DNA from: Elusimicrobia bacterium GWA2_62_23
GTDB lineage: Bacteria > Elusimicrobiota > Elusimicrobia > Elusimicrobiales > UBA9959
Direction of reading: 5' to 3'
Length of the DNA: 64,000 bases
Assembly: GCA_001799635.1 (NCBI GenBank)
Contig: MGTV01000010.1
Coordinates: 108,228-172,227 of the forward strand
Shown here: piece by piece, positions 46,153 to 55,568 of the stretch
Layout: each line of letters starts with the position of its first letter
Position numbering within the stretch: position 1 is the stretch's first letter
Position numbers and translations under genes: made by a program
Notes under the pieces: model-generated
The model's input: the letters and a program-made list of their open reading frames with translations, nothing else
Database searches by the model: none
What the model was told of the DNA's origin: nothing

Positions 46153-46817
46153 TACTTCTTGCCCTCTTCTTCCAGGCGCGGCCTTACACGGGGCTCCGCC
46201 CCGAGCCTGGCCGCCAGTTCCTTGAATTTTTCGAGGTCCACGTCCCCGCTGTCCACGGCCGTGGCGAAGGCCTCGGGCAGCAGCAGCGCCGCCTCCCTTA
46301 TGAATTCCTTCACTTTTTCGAAGCCGGTGGCGGCCCACGGCTCCATGGGGCGCATCAGGGCGGCCCATTGCGCCGGGTCGGCGGTGTTCAGGCTGACGTG
46401 CACGGAATCTATGAGGCCCTTCATCTCGGGCACCACGTTGCGGCCCCAGACCGCGTTGGCCAGCCCGTTGGTGTTGAGGCGGATGCGAAGGTTCCGCGGC
46501 AGTGGCTCGGCCCGGCCGTTACGTATCAGGCGCGCGCAGGCCAGCATGGCCTCCAGGCGCATGGTGGGTTCGCCGAAGCCGCAGAAGACCAGTTCCCTGA
46601 ACTGCGAGGCCTCCCACTCTTTTTTCGCCAGGGCGATGATCTCGGCCGGGGCGGGTTCGGCGCCGCCCAGGTTCAGGTCGCTGCCGCGGTAATCCATCTT
46701 CCACGCGGTCTTTATGCAGAACACGCAGGCGGTGGGGCACCTGTTGGTCAGGTTGACGTAGAGCCCGTCGCGGTAGCGGTAGACGATGGTGGGTTTGTTC
46801 GTATCCATTTTTGACAA
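46152..46817 (-). CDS. Radical SAM protein (TatD-associated type)
   Basis: LYVNLTNRCPTACVFCIK: CxxxCxxC cluster motif; ELVFCGFGEPTMRLEA. Confidence 0.8.
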   Translation of the reverse strand: MSKMDTNKPTIVYRYRDGLYVNLTNRCPTACVFCIKTAWKMDYRGSDLNLGGAEPAPAEIIALAKKEWEASQFRELVFCGFGEPTMRLEAMLACARLIRNGRAEPLPRNLRIRLNTNGLANAVWGRNVVPEMKGLIDSVHVSLNTADPAQWAALMRPMEPWAATGFEKVKEFIREAALLLPEAFATAVDSGDVDLEKFKELAARLGAEPRVRPRLEEEGKK

Positions 46818-46871
46818 GGGGCCGGCCAGGCGGCGCTTACCAGCCTCCTTTATTTATTCTATCATTTAGGA

Positions 46872-47978
46872 ATGAGGATTTTAGTGGCTCCGAACGCCTT
46901 TAAGGGCACCCTGACGGCCGCGGCCGCGGCCGGGGCGGCGGCGCGCGGCGCGCGGAGGGCCCTGCCCGGGACCGTGACCGACGAACTGCCCATTGCCGAC
47001 GGCGGCGACGGCCTGCTGGAGTCCCTGCGGGGGTCGGTTGGCGGGAAACTGGTGCGGACCCGGGTGGAAGGACCCCTGGGAAAACCCGTGCTCGCGCGCT
47101 GGCTGCTGGCCGGCCGCATGGCCGTGATAGAGATGGCCGAGGCTTCCGGCCTGCGGCTGCTGGGCGCCGGCCGCCTGCTCCCGTTGGACGCCTCCACACG
47201 GGGCGTGGGCGAACTGATCCGCGCCGCGGCGGCGCGCGGCGCGCGGGAGATAGTTGTAGGCCTCGGCGGCAGCGCCTCCAACGACGGCGGCGCCGGCTGC
47301 GCGGAAGCTTTCGGGTTCGCCTTACTGGACGCCGCCGGGCGGCGGGTGCCGGCCGGCGCGCGCGGGCTGGCCGTGCTGGATTGCGTGGTTCCCGGAACAG
47401 CCGGGGCGGCCGCGCGGCGGCTCAGGGTGACCGGCCTGGCCGACGTGCGCAACCGGCTTTGCGGGCGCCTGGGCTCGGCCCGGGTCTTCGGACCGCAGAA
47501 AGGGGCGGGCCCGGCCGAGGTGGAATTCATGGAGAAGGCCCTGCTCAATTACGCGCGGGTCCTGAAGCGCCGCCTGGGGCGCGACGTGGCCGCCCTGCCG
47601 GGCGGGGCCGCGGCCGGGGGCCTGGGGGCCGGCCTGGCCGCGTTCTTCGGGGCGCGCCTGGAGGATGGCTCCGCTTTCGTGCTGGAGCGTACCGGCTTCG
47701 GCCGGGCGCTGGCGAAGGCGGACCTGCTGATAACCGGCGAGGGCCGTTTCGACAGCCAGACTTTTTACGGCAAGGCCCCGGGAGCCGCCATTGCGGCGGC
47801 GCGCAAAGCGGGGGTGCCGGCGGTAGTGGCCTGCGGGAGGTCCCTTATAACCGATAAAAAGGCCCTGCGCCGGCTCGGGGTGGCCGGGGTCATAGAGGCC
47901 GGCGGCGGCCGGGACCCGGGCCGGGCGCTGGAGCGGGCGGTGGAGCGGGACTTGCCGGCCATCCTGGCCGGGATTTGA
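46872..47978 (+). CDS. glxK: Glycerate kinase
   Basis: MRILVAPNAFKGTLTAAAAA, PIADGGDGLLE, GLGGSASNDGGAGCAEAFG, ITGEGRFDSQTFYGKAPG. Confidence 0.93.
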   Translation: MRILVAPNAFKGTLTAAAAAGAAARGARRALPGTVTDELPIADGGDGLLESLRGSVGGKLVRTRVEGPLGKPVLARWLLAGRMAVIEMAEASGLRLLGAGRLLPLDASTRGVGELIRAAAARGAREIVVGLGGSASNDGGAGCAEAFGFALLDAAGRRVPAGARGLAVLDCVVPGTAGAAARRLRVTGLADVRNRLCGRLGSARVFGPQKGAGPAEVEFMEKALLNYARVLKRRLGRDVAALPGGAAAGGLGAGLAAFFGARLEDGSAFVLERTGFGRALAKADLLITGEGRFDSQTFYGKAPGAAIAAARKAGVPAVVACGRSLITDKKALRRLGVAGVIEAGGGRDPGRALERAVERDLPAILAGI

Positions 47979-48070
47979 ACTCGGCCTTATATTTTTATAT
48001 TATATTAGTCCTTTGTTCTGGCGGCGGCGGCGCCTGCCGGGCTTTTGTTTCTTAAAAAGTGAGGGCAATA

Positions 48071-49483
48071 ATGAGTTCCCACCAGGCAAACCATATCTCT
48101 TTCGGTACCGACGGCTTCCGCGGGATAATAGCCCGTGATTTCACCTATGACGTGGTCCGCAAGACCGCCCAGGGCATGGCCGACTACATAGCCTACAAAT
48201 ACATGCGCACCGAGAAGCCCACCGTGGCCGTGGGTTACGACCGCCGTTTCATGTCCGACCGCTTCGCCCGGACGCTCGCCGAAGTGCTGGCCGCCAACGG
48301 CCTCAACGTCACCCTCTCCTCCACCCCGCTGCCGACCCCGGCCGTGAGCCTGCTGACCGCCAAGGGCTACGGCCTGGGCGTGGTCATAACGGCCAGCCAC
48401 AACCGCCACTATTACAACGGCATCAAGGTAAAGCAGAACGGGCGCTCCGCCCCGCCGGCCGTGACCGCCGAGATCGAGAATTACGTGGCGAAGGCCGTGC
48501 CCATGAAGCCCTCGGGCGCGCCGCTGCAGGTAAAGGATTTCCGCCAGGCCTACGTGGATTACCTGAATTCCAAGGTGCCCTCGGCCAAGGTCCTGAACAA
48601 GCTCCCCGGCAAGGTGGTGGTGGACTTCATGCACGGCGTGGGCGCCGAGACCGCGGGCGAGGTGTTCAATTCCAAGAACGTGGTGAAGCTGCGCGACCGG
48701 CACGACCCGCTGTTCGGCGGCATGGCCCCAGAGCCGGTGGAGAAGAACCTCCAGGAACTCGTGGAGGCCGTCAAGAAGAACAAGGCCATGTTCGGCGTGG
48801 CCCTGGACGGCGACGCCGACCGCTTCGCGCTGGTGTCGGACAAGGGGCAGTACATGACCCCCTGCCAGACCGGCCCGCTGCTGCTGAGCTACCTGCTTTC
48901 CAAAGGCGCTTATAAAGGCAAGATCGCCCAGGCCGTGTCCATGGGCTTTCTGACCAAGCGCATCGCGCGCGCCGCCGGCCTGCCCTTCGAGGAGACGCCC
49001 GTCGGCTTCAAATACCTCGCCGAGAAGATGCTGCACGAGGACGTGACCTTCGCGGTGGAGGAGTCCGGCGGCTACGCCTGGAAAGGCAACCTGCCCGAGC
49101 GCGACGGCGCGCTGACCGCCCTTTTCGTCATGGAGATGGCCGTGAAGACCGGCAAGCCGGTGTCCGCGCTTTACGCCGAGATAGAGAAGAAGTACGGCAA
49201 ATCCTGCTTCGTGCGCCGCGACTTCACCCTGGAAAAGGCCATTCCCAATAAGCACTCTTTCGCGGTCAAGATAAAAAAGAAGCTCCCGAAGATCCTGCTC
49301 GGCCGCAAGATCACGGAGACCAACACGATAGACGGCCTGAAGATAGTGCTCGACAACGACTGGTGGGTGCTCATGCGCCCGTCCGGCACCGAGCCGCTGC
49401 TTCGGACCTACGCCGAGACCGACAGCCAGGAAAACACCAAGAAGTTCCTGGACTTGGCGTTCAAGCTGGTGGAACAGAAGTAG
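48071..49483 (+). CDS. Phosphoglucomutase/phosphomannomutase family
   Basis: [29 protein letters not shown] (phosphoserine loop), [27 protein letters not shown]. Confidence 0.93.
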   Translation: MSSHQANHISFGTDGFRGIIARDFTYDVVRKTAQGMADYIAYKYMRTEKPTVAVGYDRRFMSDRFARTLAEVLAANGLNVTLSSTPLPTPAVSLLTAKGYGLGVVITASHNRHYYNGIKVKQNGRSAPPAVTAEIENYVAKAVPMKPSGAPLQVKDFRQAYVDYLNSKVPSAKVLNKLPGKVVVDFMHGVGAETAGEVFNSKNVVKLRDRHDPLFGGMAPEPVEKNLQELVEAVKKNKAMFGVALDGDADRFALVSDKGQYMTPCQTGPLLLSYLLSKGAYKGKIAQAVSMGFLTKRIARAAGLPFEETPVGFKYLAEKMLHEDVTFAVEESGGYAWKGNLPERDGALTALFVMEMAVKTGKPVSALYAEIEKKYGKSCFVRRDFTLEKAIPNKHSFAVKIKKKLPKILLGRKITETNTIDGLKIVLDNDWWVLMRPSGTEPLLRTYAETDSQENTKKFLDLAFKLVEQK

Positions 49484-49505
49484 GGAAATAAAAAAGGAGA
49501 AGAAC

Positions 49506-50705
49506 ATGAACTTCAAAGGTAAAAGGTATGTCAGCTCAGAATCGGTGACCGAGGGGCACCCCGACAAGGTTTGCGACCAGATTTCGGACGCCGTCCTTGA
49601 CGCCATCATGAAGGACGACGCCAAGGGCCGCGTGGCCTGCGAGACTTTCATAACCCGCGGCATGGTAGTGGTGGGCGGTGAGATCACCACCACCACCTAC
49701 GTGGACGTGGACACCCTGGCCCGCCAGGTGATCAAGGACATCGGCTACACCCATTCCAAATACGGCTTCAACTATGAGACCTGCGCGGTCATCAACGTGA
49801 TCGGCCGGCAGAGCCCGGACATCGCCCAGGGCGTGGACACCGGCGGCGCCGGCGACCAGGGCCTGATGGTGGGCTACGCTTCCGACGAGACCCCGGAGCT
49901 GATGCCGCTGCCGCTGCAGCTGGCCCAGCGCCTCTCCATGCGCCTCACCGAGGTCCGCAAGAAGAACATCCTCCCCTACCTCGGTCCCGACGGCAAGACC
50001 CAGGTGACCGTGGAATACCACGACGGCGAGCCCGTGCGCATCGAGACCATCGTGGTGTCCTCGCAGCACACCGAGGAGATCCTCGACAAGTCCGGCCACC
50101 AGATCACCGAGAAGTCCCGCAAGGAGATCATCGAGGCCGTCATCAACCCCATCATAGACAAGAAGATGATGGACAAGAACACCAAGATCTTCATCAACCC
50201 CACCGGCAAGTTCGTGGTGGGCGGCCCGCAGTCCGACACCGGCGTGACCGGCCGCAAGATCATCGTGGACACCTACGGCGGCGTGGCCCCGCACGGCGGC
50301 GGCGCGTTCAGCGGCAAGGACCCGACGAAGGTGGACCGCTCCGCGGCCTACATGGCCCGCTATATCGCCAAGAACATAGTGGCGGCCAAGCTCGCCCGCG
50401 AGTGCACCGTGCAGCTGGCCTACGCCATCGGCGTGGCCGAGCCGGTCGGCCTCTACGTGGACACCCACGGCACCGGCCGCATCGCCGACGAGAAGCTGGT
50501 GCAGATCGTCCGCTCGCTCTTCAAGCTGACGCCCAAGGGCATCATCGAGACGCTGAAGCTGCGCGCCCCGGTCTTCCGCAGGACCGCCGCCTACGGCCAC
50601 TTCGGCCGCACCGGCTTCGCGTGGGAGAAGACCGACATGGCCGCCGCGCTGGCCAAGAAGGCCGCCGGCGTGCCGAAGACCCAGTGCGAGTGCGCCTGCT
50701 GCTGA
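49506..50705 (+). CDS. metK: S-adenosylmethionine synthetase
   Basis: [57 protein letters not shown]. Confidence 0.97.
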   Translation: MNFKGKRYVSSESVTEGHPDKVCDQISDAVLDAIMKDDAKGRVACETFITRGMVVVGGEITTTTYVDVDTLARQVIKDIGYTHSKYGFNYETCAVINVIGRQSPDIAQGVDTGGAGDQGLMVGYASDETPELMPLPLQLAQRLSMRLTEVRKKNILPYLGPDGKTQVTVEYHDGEPVRIETIVVSSQHTEEILDKSGHQITEKSRKEIIEAVINPIIDKKMMDKNTKIFINPTGKFVVGGPQSDTGVTGRKIIVDTYGGVAPHGGGAFSGKDPTKVDRSAAYMARYIAKNIVAAKLARECTVQLAYAIGVAEPVGLYVDTHGTGRIADEKLVQIVRSLFKLTPKGIIETLKLRAPVFRRTAAYGHFGRTGFAWEKTDMAAALAKKAAGVPKTQCECACC

Positions 50706-50780
50706 ACTGACATGAGCGCGCCGGAAGAGCGGGGGCTCCTTCCGGCGCGGTCAGTGTGGTTACGGATGGGGGGGAGAACT

Positions 50781-51134
50781 ATGAGAGTACTGCTTGTAGA
50801 AGACAACGCGCTGACCCGCTACACCATCAAGTCCCTGCTCGTGAAGCTGGGGCATGAGGTGGTGGCGGAGGCCGAGGACGGGCCGGGAGCGGTAAAGTAT
50901 TTCACCGAACTGAAGCCGGACGTGGTATTCCTCGACCTGATCCTGCCCGGCAAGTCCGGCGTAGAGATACTGGAAGACCTGCGGGCGGTGGACCCGGCCG
51001 CCCGGATAGTGGTGGTTACGGCCGTGGAGCAGGACGAGATAGACCGGCGCCTGGCCGACAAGGGCGTGAACGCGATACTGCGCAAGCCCTTTTCTTACGA
51101 GGATTTTAAGGCGCTCATGAAGGACCTGGTCTGA
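50781..51134 (+). CDS. CheY-like single-domain response regulator
   Basis: MRVLLVEDNALTRYTIK, PDVVFLDLILPGKSG (phospho-Asp), LRKPFSYEDF. Confidence 0.92.
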   Translation: MRVLLVEDNALTRYTIKSLLVKLGHEVVAEAEDGPGAVKYFTELKPDVVFLDLILPGKSGVEILEDLRAVDPAARIVVVTAVEQDEIDRRLADKGVNAILRKPFSYEDFKALMKDLV

Positions 51135-51154
51135 GCGGCCCCCGGACACACTGA

Positions 51155-51748
51155 ATGGACGATAAAGCGGCTAAAATACTGGAACGGATAGCGCTGGCCG
51201 GCCTGGAGAAATGCGTGGCCAAGCTGTCTCGCATCTCCGCGGGCCGCTGGAGCGTCGCCGACGTAAAAGTGTCCTACCGCAGCATGCAGGAGGCCATCAA
51301 CGACCACGCCGCCAGCCGCGGCACGGGCGCGGCGGCCTATTTCGAGGTCAAGGGGGAGTTCCCGTTCACCTCGATGATAATTTTCAGGCCCCAGGACATA
51401 GAGATCATCTCGAAGGGCTTCATGGGCTTCTCCTTCTCGAAGATGCCCAGCCTGAACCAGGCCCAGGAACTGCTGCTCTCCGAGCTTGGAAATATTATTT
51501 TAAACTCGCTCGTGAGTTCCCTTTCCAACGCCCTCAAGAAGAGCTTCCTCCCCACGGCGCCCAAGTGCGTACAGGGGGAGACGCAATTCCTGCTCGAGGC
51601 GCTCTGGACCGCAGTGGACCGGGGGCCTCACAAGCTGGTGACGGTGACGCTGGACCTGCAATGCGACGGCAACGTCACCCGCAGCGAACTTATAACCCTG
51701 ATCCCGGAGAGCATGGAAAAAGCCCTGCTCGCCGGGCAGGGAATCTGA
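51155..51748 (+). CDS. CheC/CheX-like phosphatase-family protein
   Basis: FSKMPSLNQAQELLLSELGNIILNSLVSSLSNAL resembles the CheC/FliY ExxN helix; adjacent to the CheY-like gene. Confidence 0.7.
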   Translation: MDDKAAKILERIALAGLEKCVAKLSRISAGRWSVADVKVSYRSMQEAINDHAASRGTGAAAYFEVKGEFPFTSMIIFRPQDIEIISKGFMGFSFSKMPSLNQAQELLLSELGNIILNSLVSSLSNALKKSFLPTAPKCVQGETQFLLEALWTAVDRGPHKLVTVTLDLQCDGNVTRSELITLIPESMEKALLAGQGI

Positions 51749-51764
51749 CCGCCGGAGAGTACCC

Positions 51765-52304
51765 ATGACCCCGCACCGCGCCGCCTTTCTTTCCGCCCTC
51801 GTGATCGCTTTTTGCGCCGTTGTTCCCGCGGCCGCGCCCGCCCAGTCCGAGATCCTGAAGGTGGACTGGGAGCTTTCCAGGCTGCGGGGCAAGGAGCGCA
51901 CGCCTTACGCGCCCGTGGCCGAATTGCGCGCCTCTCCCGAGCTGAAGTTCTCCGACCACCTGCGCGCGCTGGTGACCCTGCGGAACCCCGCCGCCAAGCC
52001 GGTGGAGGGCGTGGTGCTGCGCTACTCCGTGCGGATGAAGCTGCTCCGCAAGGGCGACGCCCCCGAGAAGGCCTTCTGGGGCGTGCCGTTCTATACCGAG
52101 GAGATCCGCGTCTCCAAGATAAATCCCGGTTCCGAGCGCCAGGCCCGGATCATCCATTTCGACCTTCCCGCCCAGCTGCGCAAGCTCCGGAACTCCGGGT
52201 TCAGCCCGGAGGAACTGAAGCTTGAGATCATGGTCTGCCCCAGGCAGGGCGACGAGCCCGGCGCCATAATGCGGGAAGCCGTCATCAACATAGTCAAACC
52301 CTGA
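51765..52304 (+). CDS. Secreted hypothetical protein
   Basis: Signal peptide AAFLSALVIAFCAVVPAAAPAQS; single beta-rich domain. Confidence 0.6.
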   Translation: MTPHRAAFLSALVIAFCAVVPAAAPAQSEILKVDWELSRLRGKERTPYAPVAELRASPELKFSDHLRALVTLRNPAAKPVEGVVLRYSVRMKLLRKGDAPEKAFWGVPFYTEEIRVSKINPGSERQARIIHFDLPAQLRKLRNSGFSPEELKLEIMVCPRQGDEPGAIMREAVINIVKP

Positions 52305-52324
52305 CCCCACGCGGAGCCGCCAAC

Positions 52325-53593
52325 ATGCTGGATATAAACCTCATCAGGACCGACGCCCAAAAAGTTAAGAAAGCGCTGCTCAAGCGCCTGGACTCGGTGG
52401 ACCTGGAGCCGGTGCTGACCCTGGACCGCCGCCGCCGCGAGATCATCGTGGAGGCCGACGCCCTCAAGATGAAGAAGAACGCCGCTTCCGCCGGGGTCAA
52501 AAAGCTCGACCCCGCGGCGCAGCAGGCCGTTTTCGCCGAGATGAAAGAGATCTCCGCCAGGGTGAAGGCCCTGGACGCCGAGGCCGCGAAAGTGGAGGCC
52601 GAACTGGGCGCGCTCATGGCCGGCCTGCCGAACCTGCCCGCGGACGACGTGGTGGCCGGCGGCAAAGAGCACAACGCCGTGGTGCGCGAGTGGGGGAAGC
52701 TGCCGGAGTTCGGCTTCGAGCCTAAGGCGCACCTGGAGCTTTCCAAAGAGCTGGGGCTGATAGATTACGACCGCGGCGCCAAGCTGGGCGGCACCGGTTT
52801 CTGGGTCTACAGGAACATGGGCGCGCGGCTGGAATGGGCCCTCCTCAATTTTTTCGTAGACACTCACCTGCAGAGCGGCTATTCCTTCACCCTGCCGCCG
52901 CACATCCTGAATTACGAATGCGGCTACACCGCCGGGCAGTTCCCCAAGTTCAAGGACGACGTGTTCCTGCTCGCCGGGCCCGAAGATAAGACGCAGTTCC
53001 TGCTGCCGACGGCCGAGACGGCCCTGATCAGCCTGCACCGCGACGAGATCCTCAAAGAGGAAGAGCTTCCTAAAAAATATTTCGCCTATACCCCCTGCTA
53101 CCGCAAAGAGGCCGGCGGCTACGGCGCCAACGAGCGCGGCATGATCCGCGGCCACCAGTTCAACAAGGTGGAGCTGATCCAGTTCGCACGGCCGGAGGAG
53201 TCCGCGGCCGCCTTCGACGAGATGGTGGGGCACGTGGAAAGCGTGATGCGGGCGCTGGGCCTGCACTACCGCCTGGTGAAGCTCGCCGCGAAGGACTGCA
53301 GCGCCTCCATGGCCAGGACCTATGACATAGAGGTCTGGATCCCGAGCATGAAGGGCTACAAGGAAGTCAGTTCGGTGTCCAACGCGCACGATTACCAGGC
53401 CCGCCGCGGGAACATGCGTTTCAAGCGCGCCGTCACGGGCAAGAACGAATTTCTGCACACGCTCAACGGGTCGTGCCTGGCCACCAGCCGGCTGTTCCCG
53501 GCCATCCTCGAGCAGTTCCAGCAGGCCGACGGCTCGGTGCTGGTCCCGGAGCCGCTGCGCAAATACCTCGGGACCGACAGGATAACCATATGA
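52325..53593 (+). CDS. serS: Seryl-tRNA synthetase
   Basis: MLDINLIRTDAQKVKKAL coiled-coil arm; YTPCYRKEAGGYGANERGMIRGHQF; TLNGSCLATSRLFPAILEQFQ. Confidence 0.97.
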   Translation: MLDINLIRTDAQKVKKALLKRLDSVDLEPVLTLDRRRREIIVEADALKMKKNAASAGVKKLDPAAQQAVFAEMKEISARVKALDAEAAKVEAELGALMAGLPNLPADDVVAGGKEHNAVVREWGKLPEFGFEPKAHLELSKELGLIDYDRGAKLGGTGFWVYRNMGARLEWALLNFFVDTHLQSGYSFTLPPHILNYECGYTAGQFPKFKDDVFLLAGPEDKTQFLLPTAETALISLHRDEILKEEELPKKYFAYTPCYRKEAGGYGANERGMIRGHQFNKVELIQFARPEESAAAFDEMVGHVESVMRALGLHYRLVKLAAKDCSASMARTYDIEVWIPSMKGYKEVSSVSNAHDYQARRGNMRFKRAVTGKNEFLHTLNGSCLATSRLFPAILEQFQQADGSVLVPEPLRKYLGTDRITI

Positions 53594-54786
53594 GGAAACT
53601 GGTCATGGCCGCCGCGCTGGCCTTCTGCGCCCTGCCCGCGCTGGCCGCTACCCCCAAGCTGGAGCCGCTGCCCGAGGACCTGCGCCTGCTTTCCAAGAAG
53701 GGCATAGACGCCATTTATTCCGTGGACATCCCCGAGGCCGTGAAGAATTTCTCCGCGGCCCTGCAGAAGTACCCGGAGCACCCCTACCCGCATTTCGGCA
53801 TGGCCATGACCAAGTGGGCCACGCTGGAATACCTCGAGGACGAGTCCGACCCGAAGCTGGACAAGGAATACGCGGAGATGACGGACAAGGCCATAGAAGT
53901 GGGCCTGGCCTGGATCAAGAAGCATCCCGGCGACGCCAACGCCTACCTGTGCCTGGGCGGCATGTACGGGCTGCGCGCGCGCCTGGCCGTGCTGCAGCAC
54001 CGCTGGATCAAGGCTTATTTCGACGGCAAGAAGGCCATTTCCAACACCCGCATGGCCCTGAAGATAGATCCCGAGCTCTATGACGCCTACTTGGGCCTGG
54101 GCATGTACGAGTATTACGCGGACACGCTTTCCGGCGTGGTGAAGATCCTGGCCAAGTTCTTCCTGCGCGGCGACGCCAAGCACGGCATAGAGCTGCTTAC
54201 GACCTGCAAGGAAAAGGGCTACTTCAACGCGCTCGCGGCCAAGCTGCTGCTCATAGAGATCTACACCACCACCCGCAGCAGGCACGGCAATTCCGGCCTG
54301 GCCGTGAAATGGTCCAAAGAGCTGCGGGCCGACTATCCCAACCACCCGCAGATGCATTTCGTGGAGATCGTCTCGCTTTACGAGGACAAGCAGTACGCCG
54401 AATCCCGGCGCGAAGCGATGGCGTACCTGAAGGCCGTCAACGACGGGCACCCCGCCTACCGCCGCCGTTACCTGCCGCGCGTGCTCACCGCCATAGGCAC
54501 CACCTACCTGGTGGAGAAGAAGTACGACGAGGCCGAGGAGTATTTCGCCAAGGCCGCCGCCACCCTCAAAGAGGACGCCGCCGCCCATCCCGCCCGCTGG
54601 GGCGTCTGGGCCATAGTGCGCCTGGGCAACGTTTACGACCTGAAGGGGCTGCGCGAGAAGGCGCTGGGCTATTATAAGGAAGCCAAGGCCTACAAGGACG
54701 AATGGGGTTTCTCGGAAAGCATAGCCGGGTACCTCAAGCGCCCGTTCGGGGAGATGGAGCTGCCGGGCCAGATGCCGCCTCCGTAA
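53590..54786 (+). CDS. Secreted tetratricopeptide-like protein
   Basis: Start MRKLVMAAALAFCALPALAA at 53590 (ATGA overlap with serS stop); TPR-like helices. Confidence 0.75.
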   Translation: MRKLVMAAALAFCALPALAATPKLEPLPEDLRLLSKKGIDAIYSVDIPEAVKNFSAALQKYPEHPYPHFGMAMTKWATLEYLEDESDPKLDKEYAEMTDKAIEVGLAWIKKHPGDANAYLCLGGMYGLRARLAVLQHRWIKAYFDGKKAISNTRMALKIDPELYDAYLGLGMYEYYADTLSGVVKILAKFFLRGDAKHGIELLTTCKEKGYFNALAAKLLLIEIYTTTRSRHGNSGLAVKWSKELRADYPNHPQMHFVEIVSLYEDKQYAESRREAMAYLKAVNDGHPAYRRRYLPRVLTAIGTTYLVEKKYDEAEEYFAKAAATLKEDAAAHPARWGVWAIVRLGNVYDLKGLREKALGYYKEAKAYKDEWGFSESIAGYLKRPFGEMELPGQMPPP

Positions 54787-54793
54787 GGATCCG

Positions 54794-55222
54794 ATGGAAC
54801 TGTCTACCGTTATCTTCCTGCTGCTGGCCATCCTCGGCTGGGGCCTCGGCGCCTTCTTCGACAAGGCCTGTCTCAAGCACATGGACCCGTCGGGGGCCTT
54901 CTACGTGCGCTCGCTGTTCATGATCGGCATCTTCGCGCCGCTGGTGGCCTGGAAGTATTCCCAGACCAAAGCCGCCCTGGTAGGCTCCGACCGGCTGGGC
55001 CCGTTGTTCGTGCTGGGCAGCGTCATAGTCTCCATGGCGGGCGTCTTCTTCTACCTGAAGGCCCTCAGCGGCGGCGCGGCCACCAAGATAGTGCCGCTCT
55101 CCTCCACCTACCCTTTCGTCACTTTCGCGCTCGCGGTCATATTCCTCGGCGAGAACATCACGCTGAATAAACTGGTGGGCACCCTGCTGCTTTCTGGCGG
55201 CATCTACTTCATCTCTAAATAG
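54794..55222 (+). CDS. EamA-like small transporter
   Basis: 4-TM half-DMT protein; IVPLSSTYPFVTFALAVIFLGENITLNKLVGTLLLSGGIYFI. Confidence 0.85.
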   Translation: MELSTVIFLLLAILGWGLGAFFDKACLKHMDPSGAFYVRSLFMIGIFAPLVAWKYSQTKAALVGSDRLGPLFVLGSVIVSMAGVFFYLKALSGGAATKIVPLSSTYPFVTFALAVIFLGENITLNKLVGTLLLSGGIYFISK

Positions 55223-55265
55223 CCGGGGCCGCAGGCCTCCGGCGCAAGCGGGTCAGGAGGACGGA

Positions 55266-55562
55266 ATGGACAGGCAGAAAGAAGCTGTTGACGTGCGGCG
55301 GAACAAATTCCCCGTGGCGGAGTACACCGCGGCGGGCGCGCTTATCTCCCTCTTCTCCATCTTTCTCGGGTTCTACGCTTCGGCCATCACCTTCGCGGCC
55401 CAGTCTTACCCGGAACTCAACGTCTCCGTCATCAACGAGATCCACCGCCGGATAATCTCCAACCTGATCCTCACCTCCGCGGTGGCCACGCCGCTGATAG
55501 CCGGCCTCTTCTACCTGCTCGCCCGCCGCTACCAGGCGCTGACGGGCGGGAAGGGGGAATAA
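55266..55562 (+). CDS. Small 2-TM membrane protein
   Basis: Two hydrophobic segments; tightly spaced in the gene row. Confidence 0.6.
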   Translation: MDRQKEAVDVRRNKFPVAEYTAAGALISLFSIFLGFYASAITFAAQSYPELNVSVINEIHRRIISNLILTSAVATPLIAGLFYLLARRYQALTGGKGE

Positions 55563-55568
55563 CAGGTC

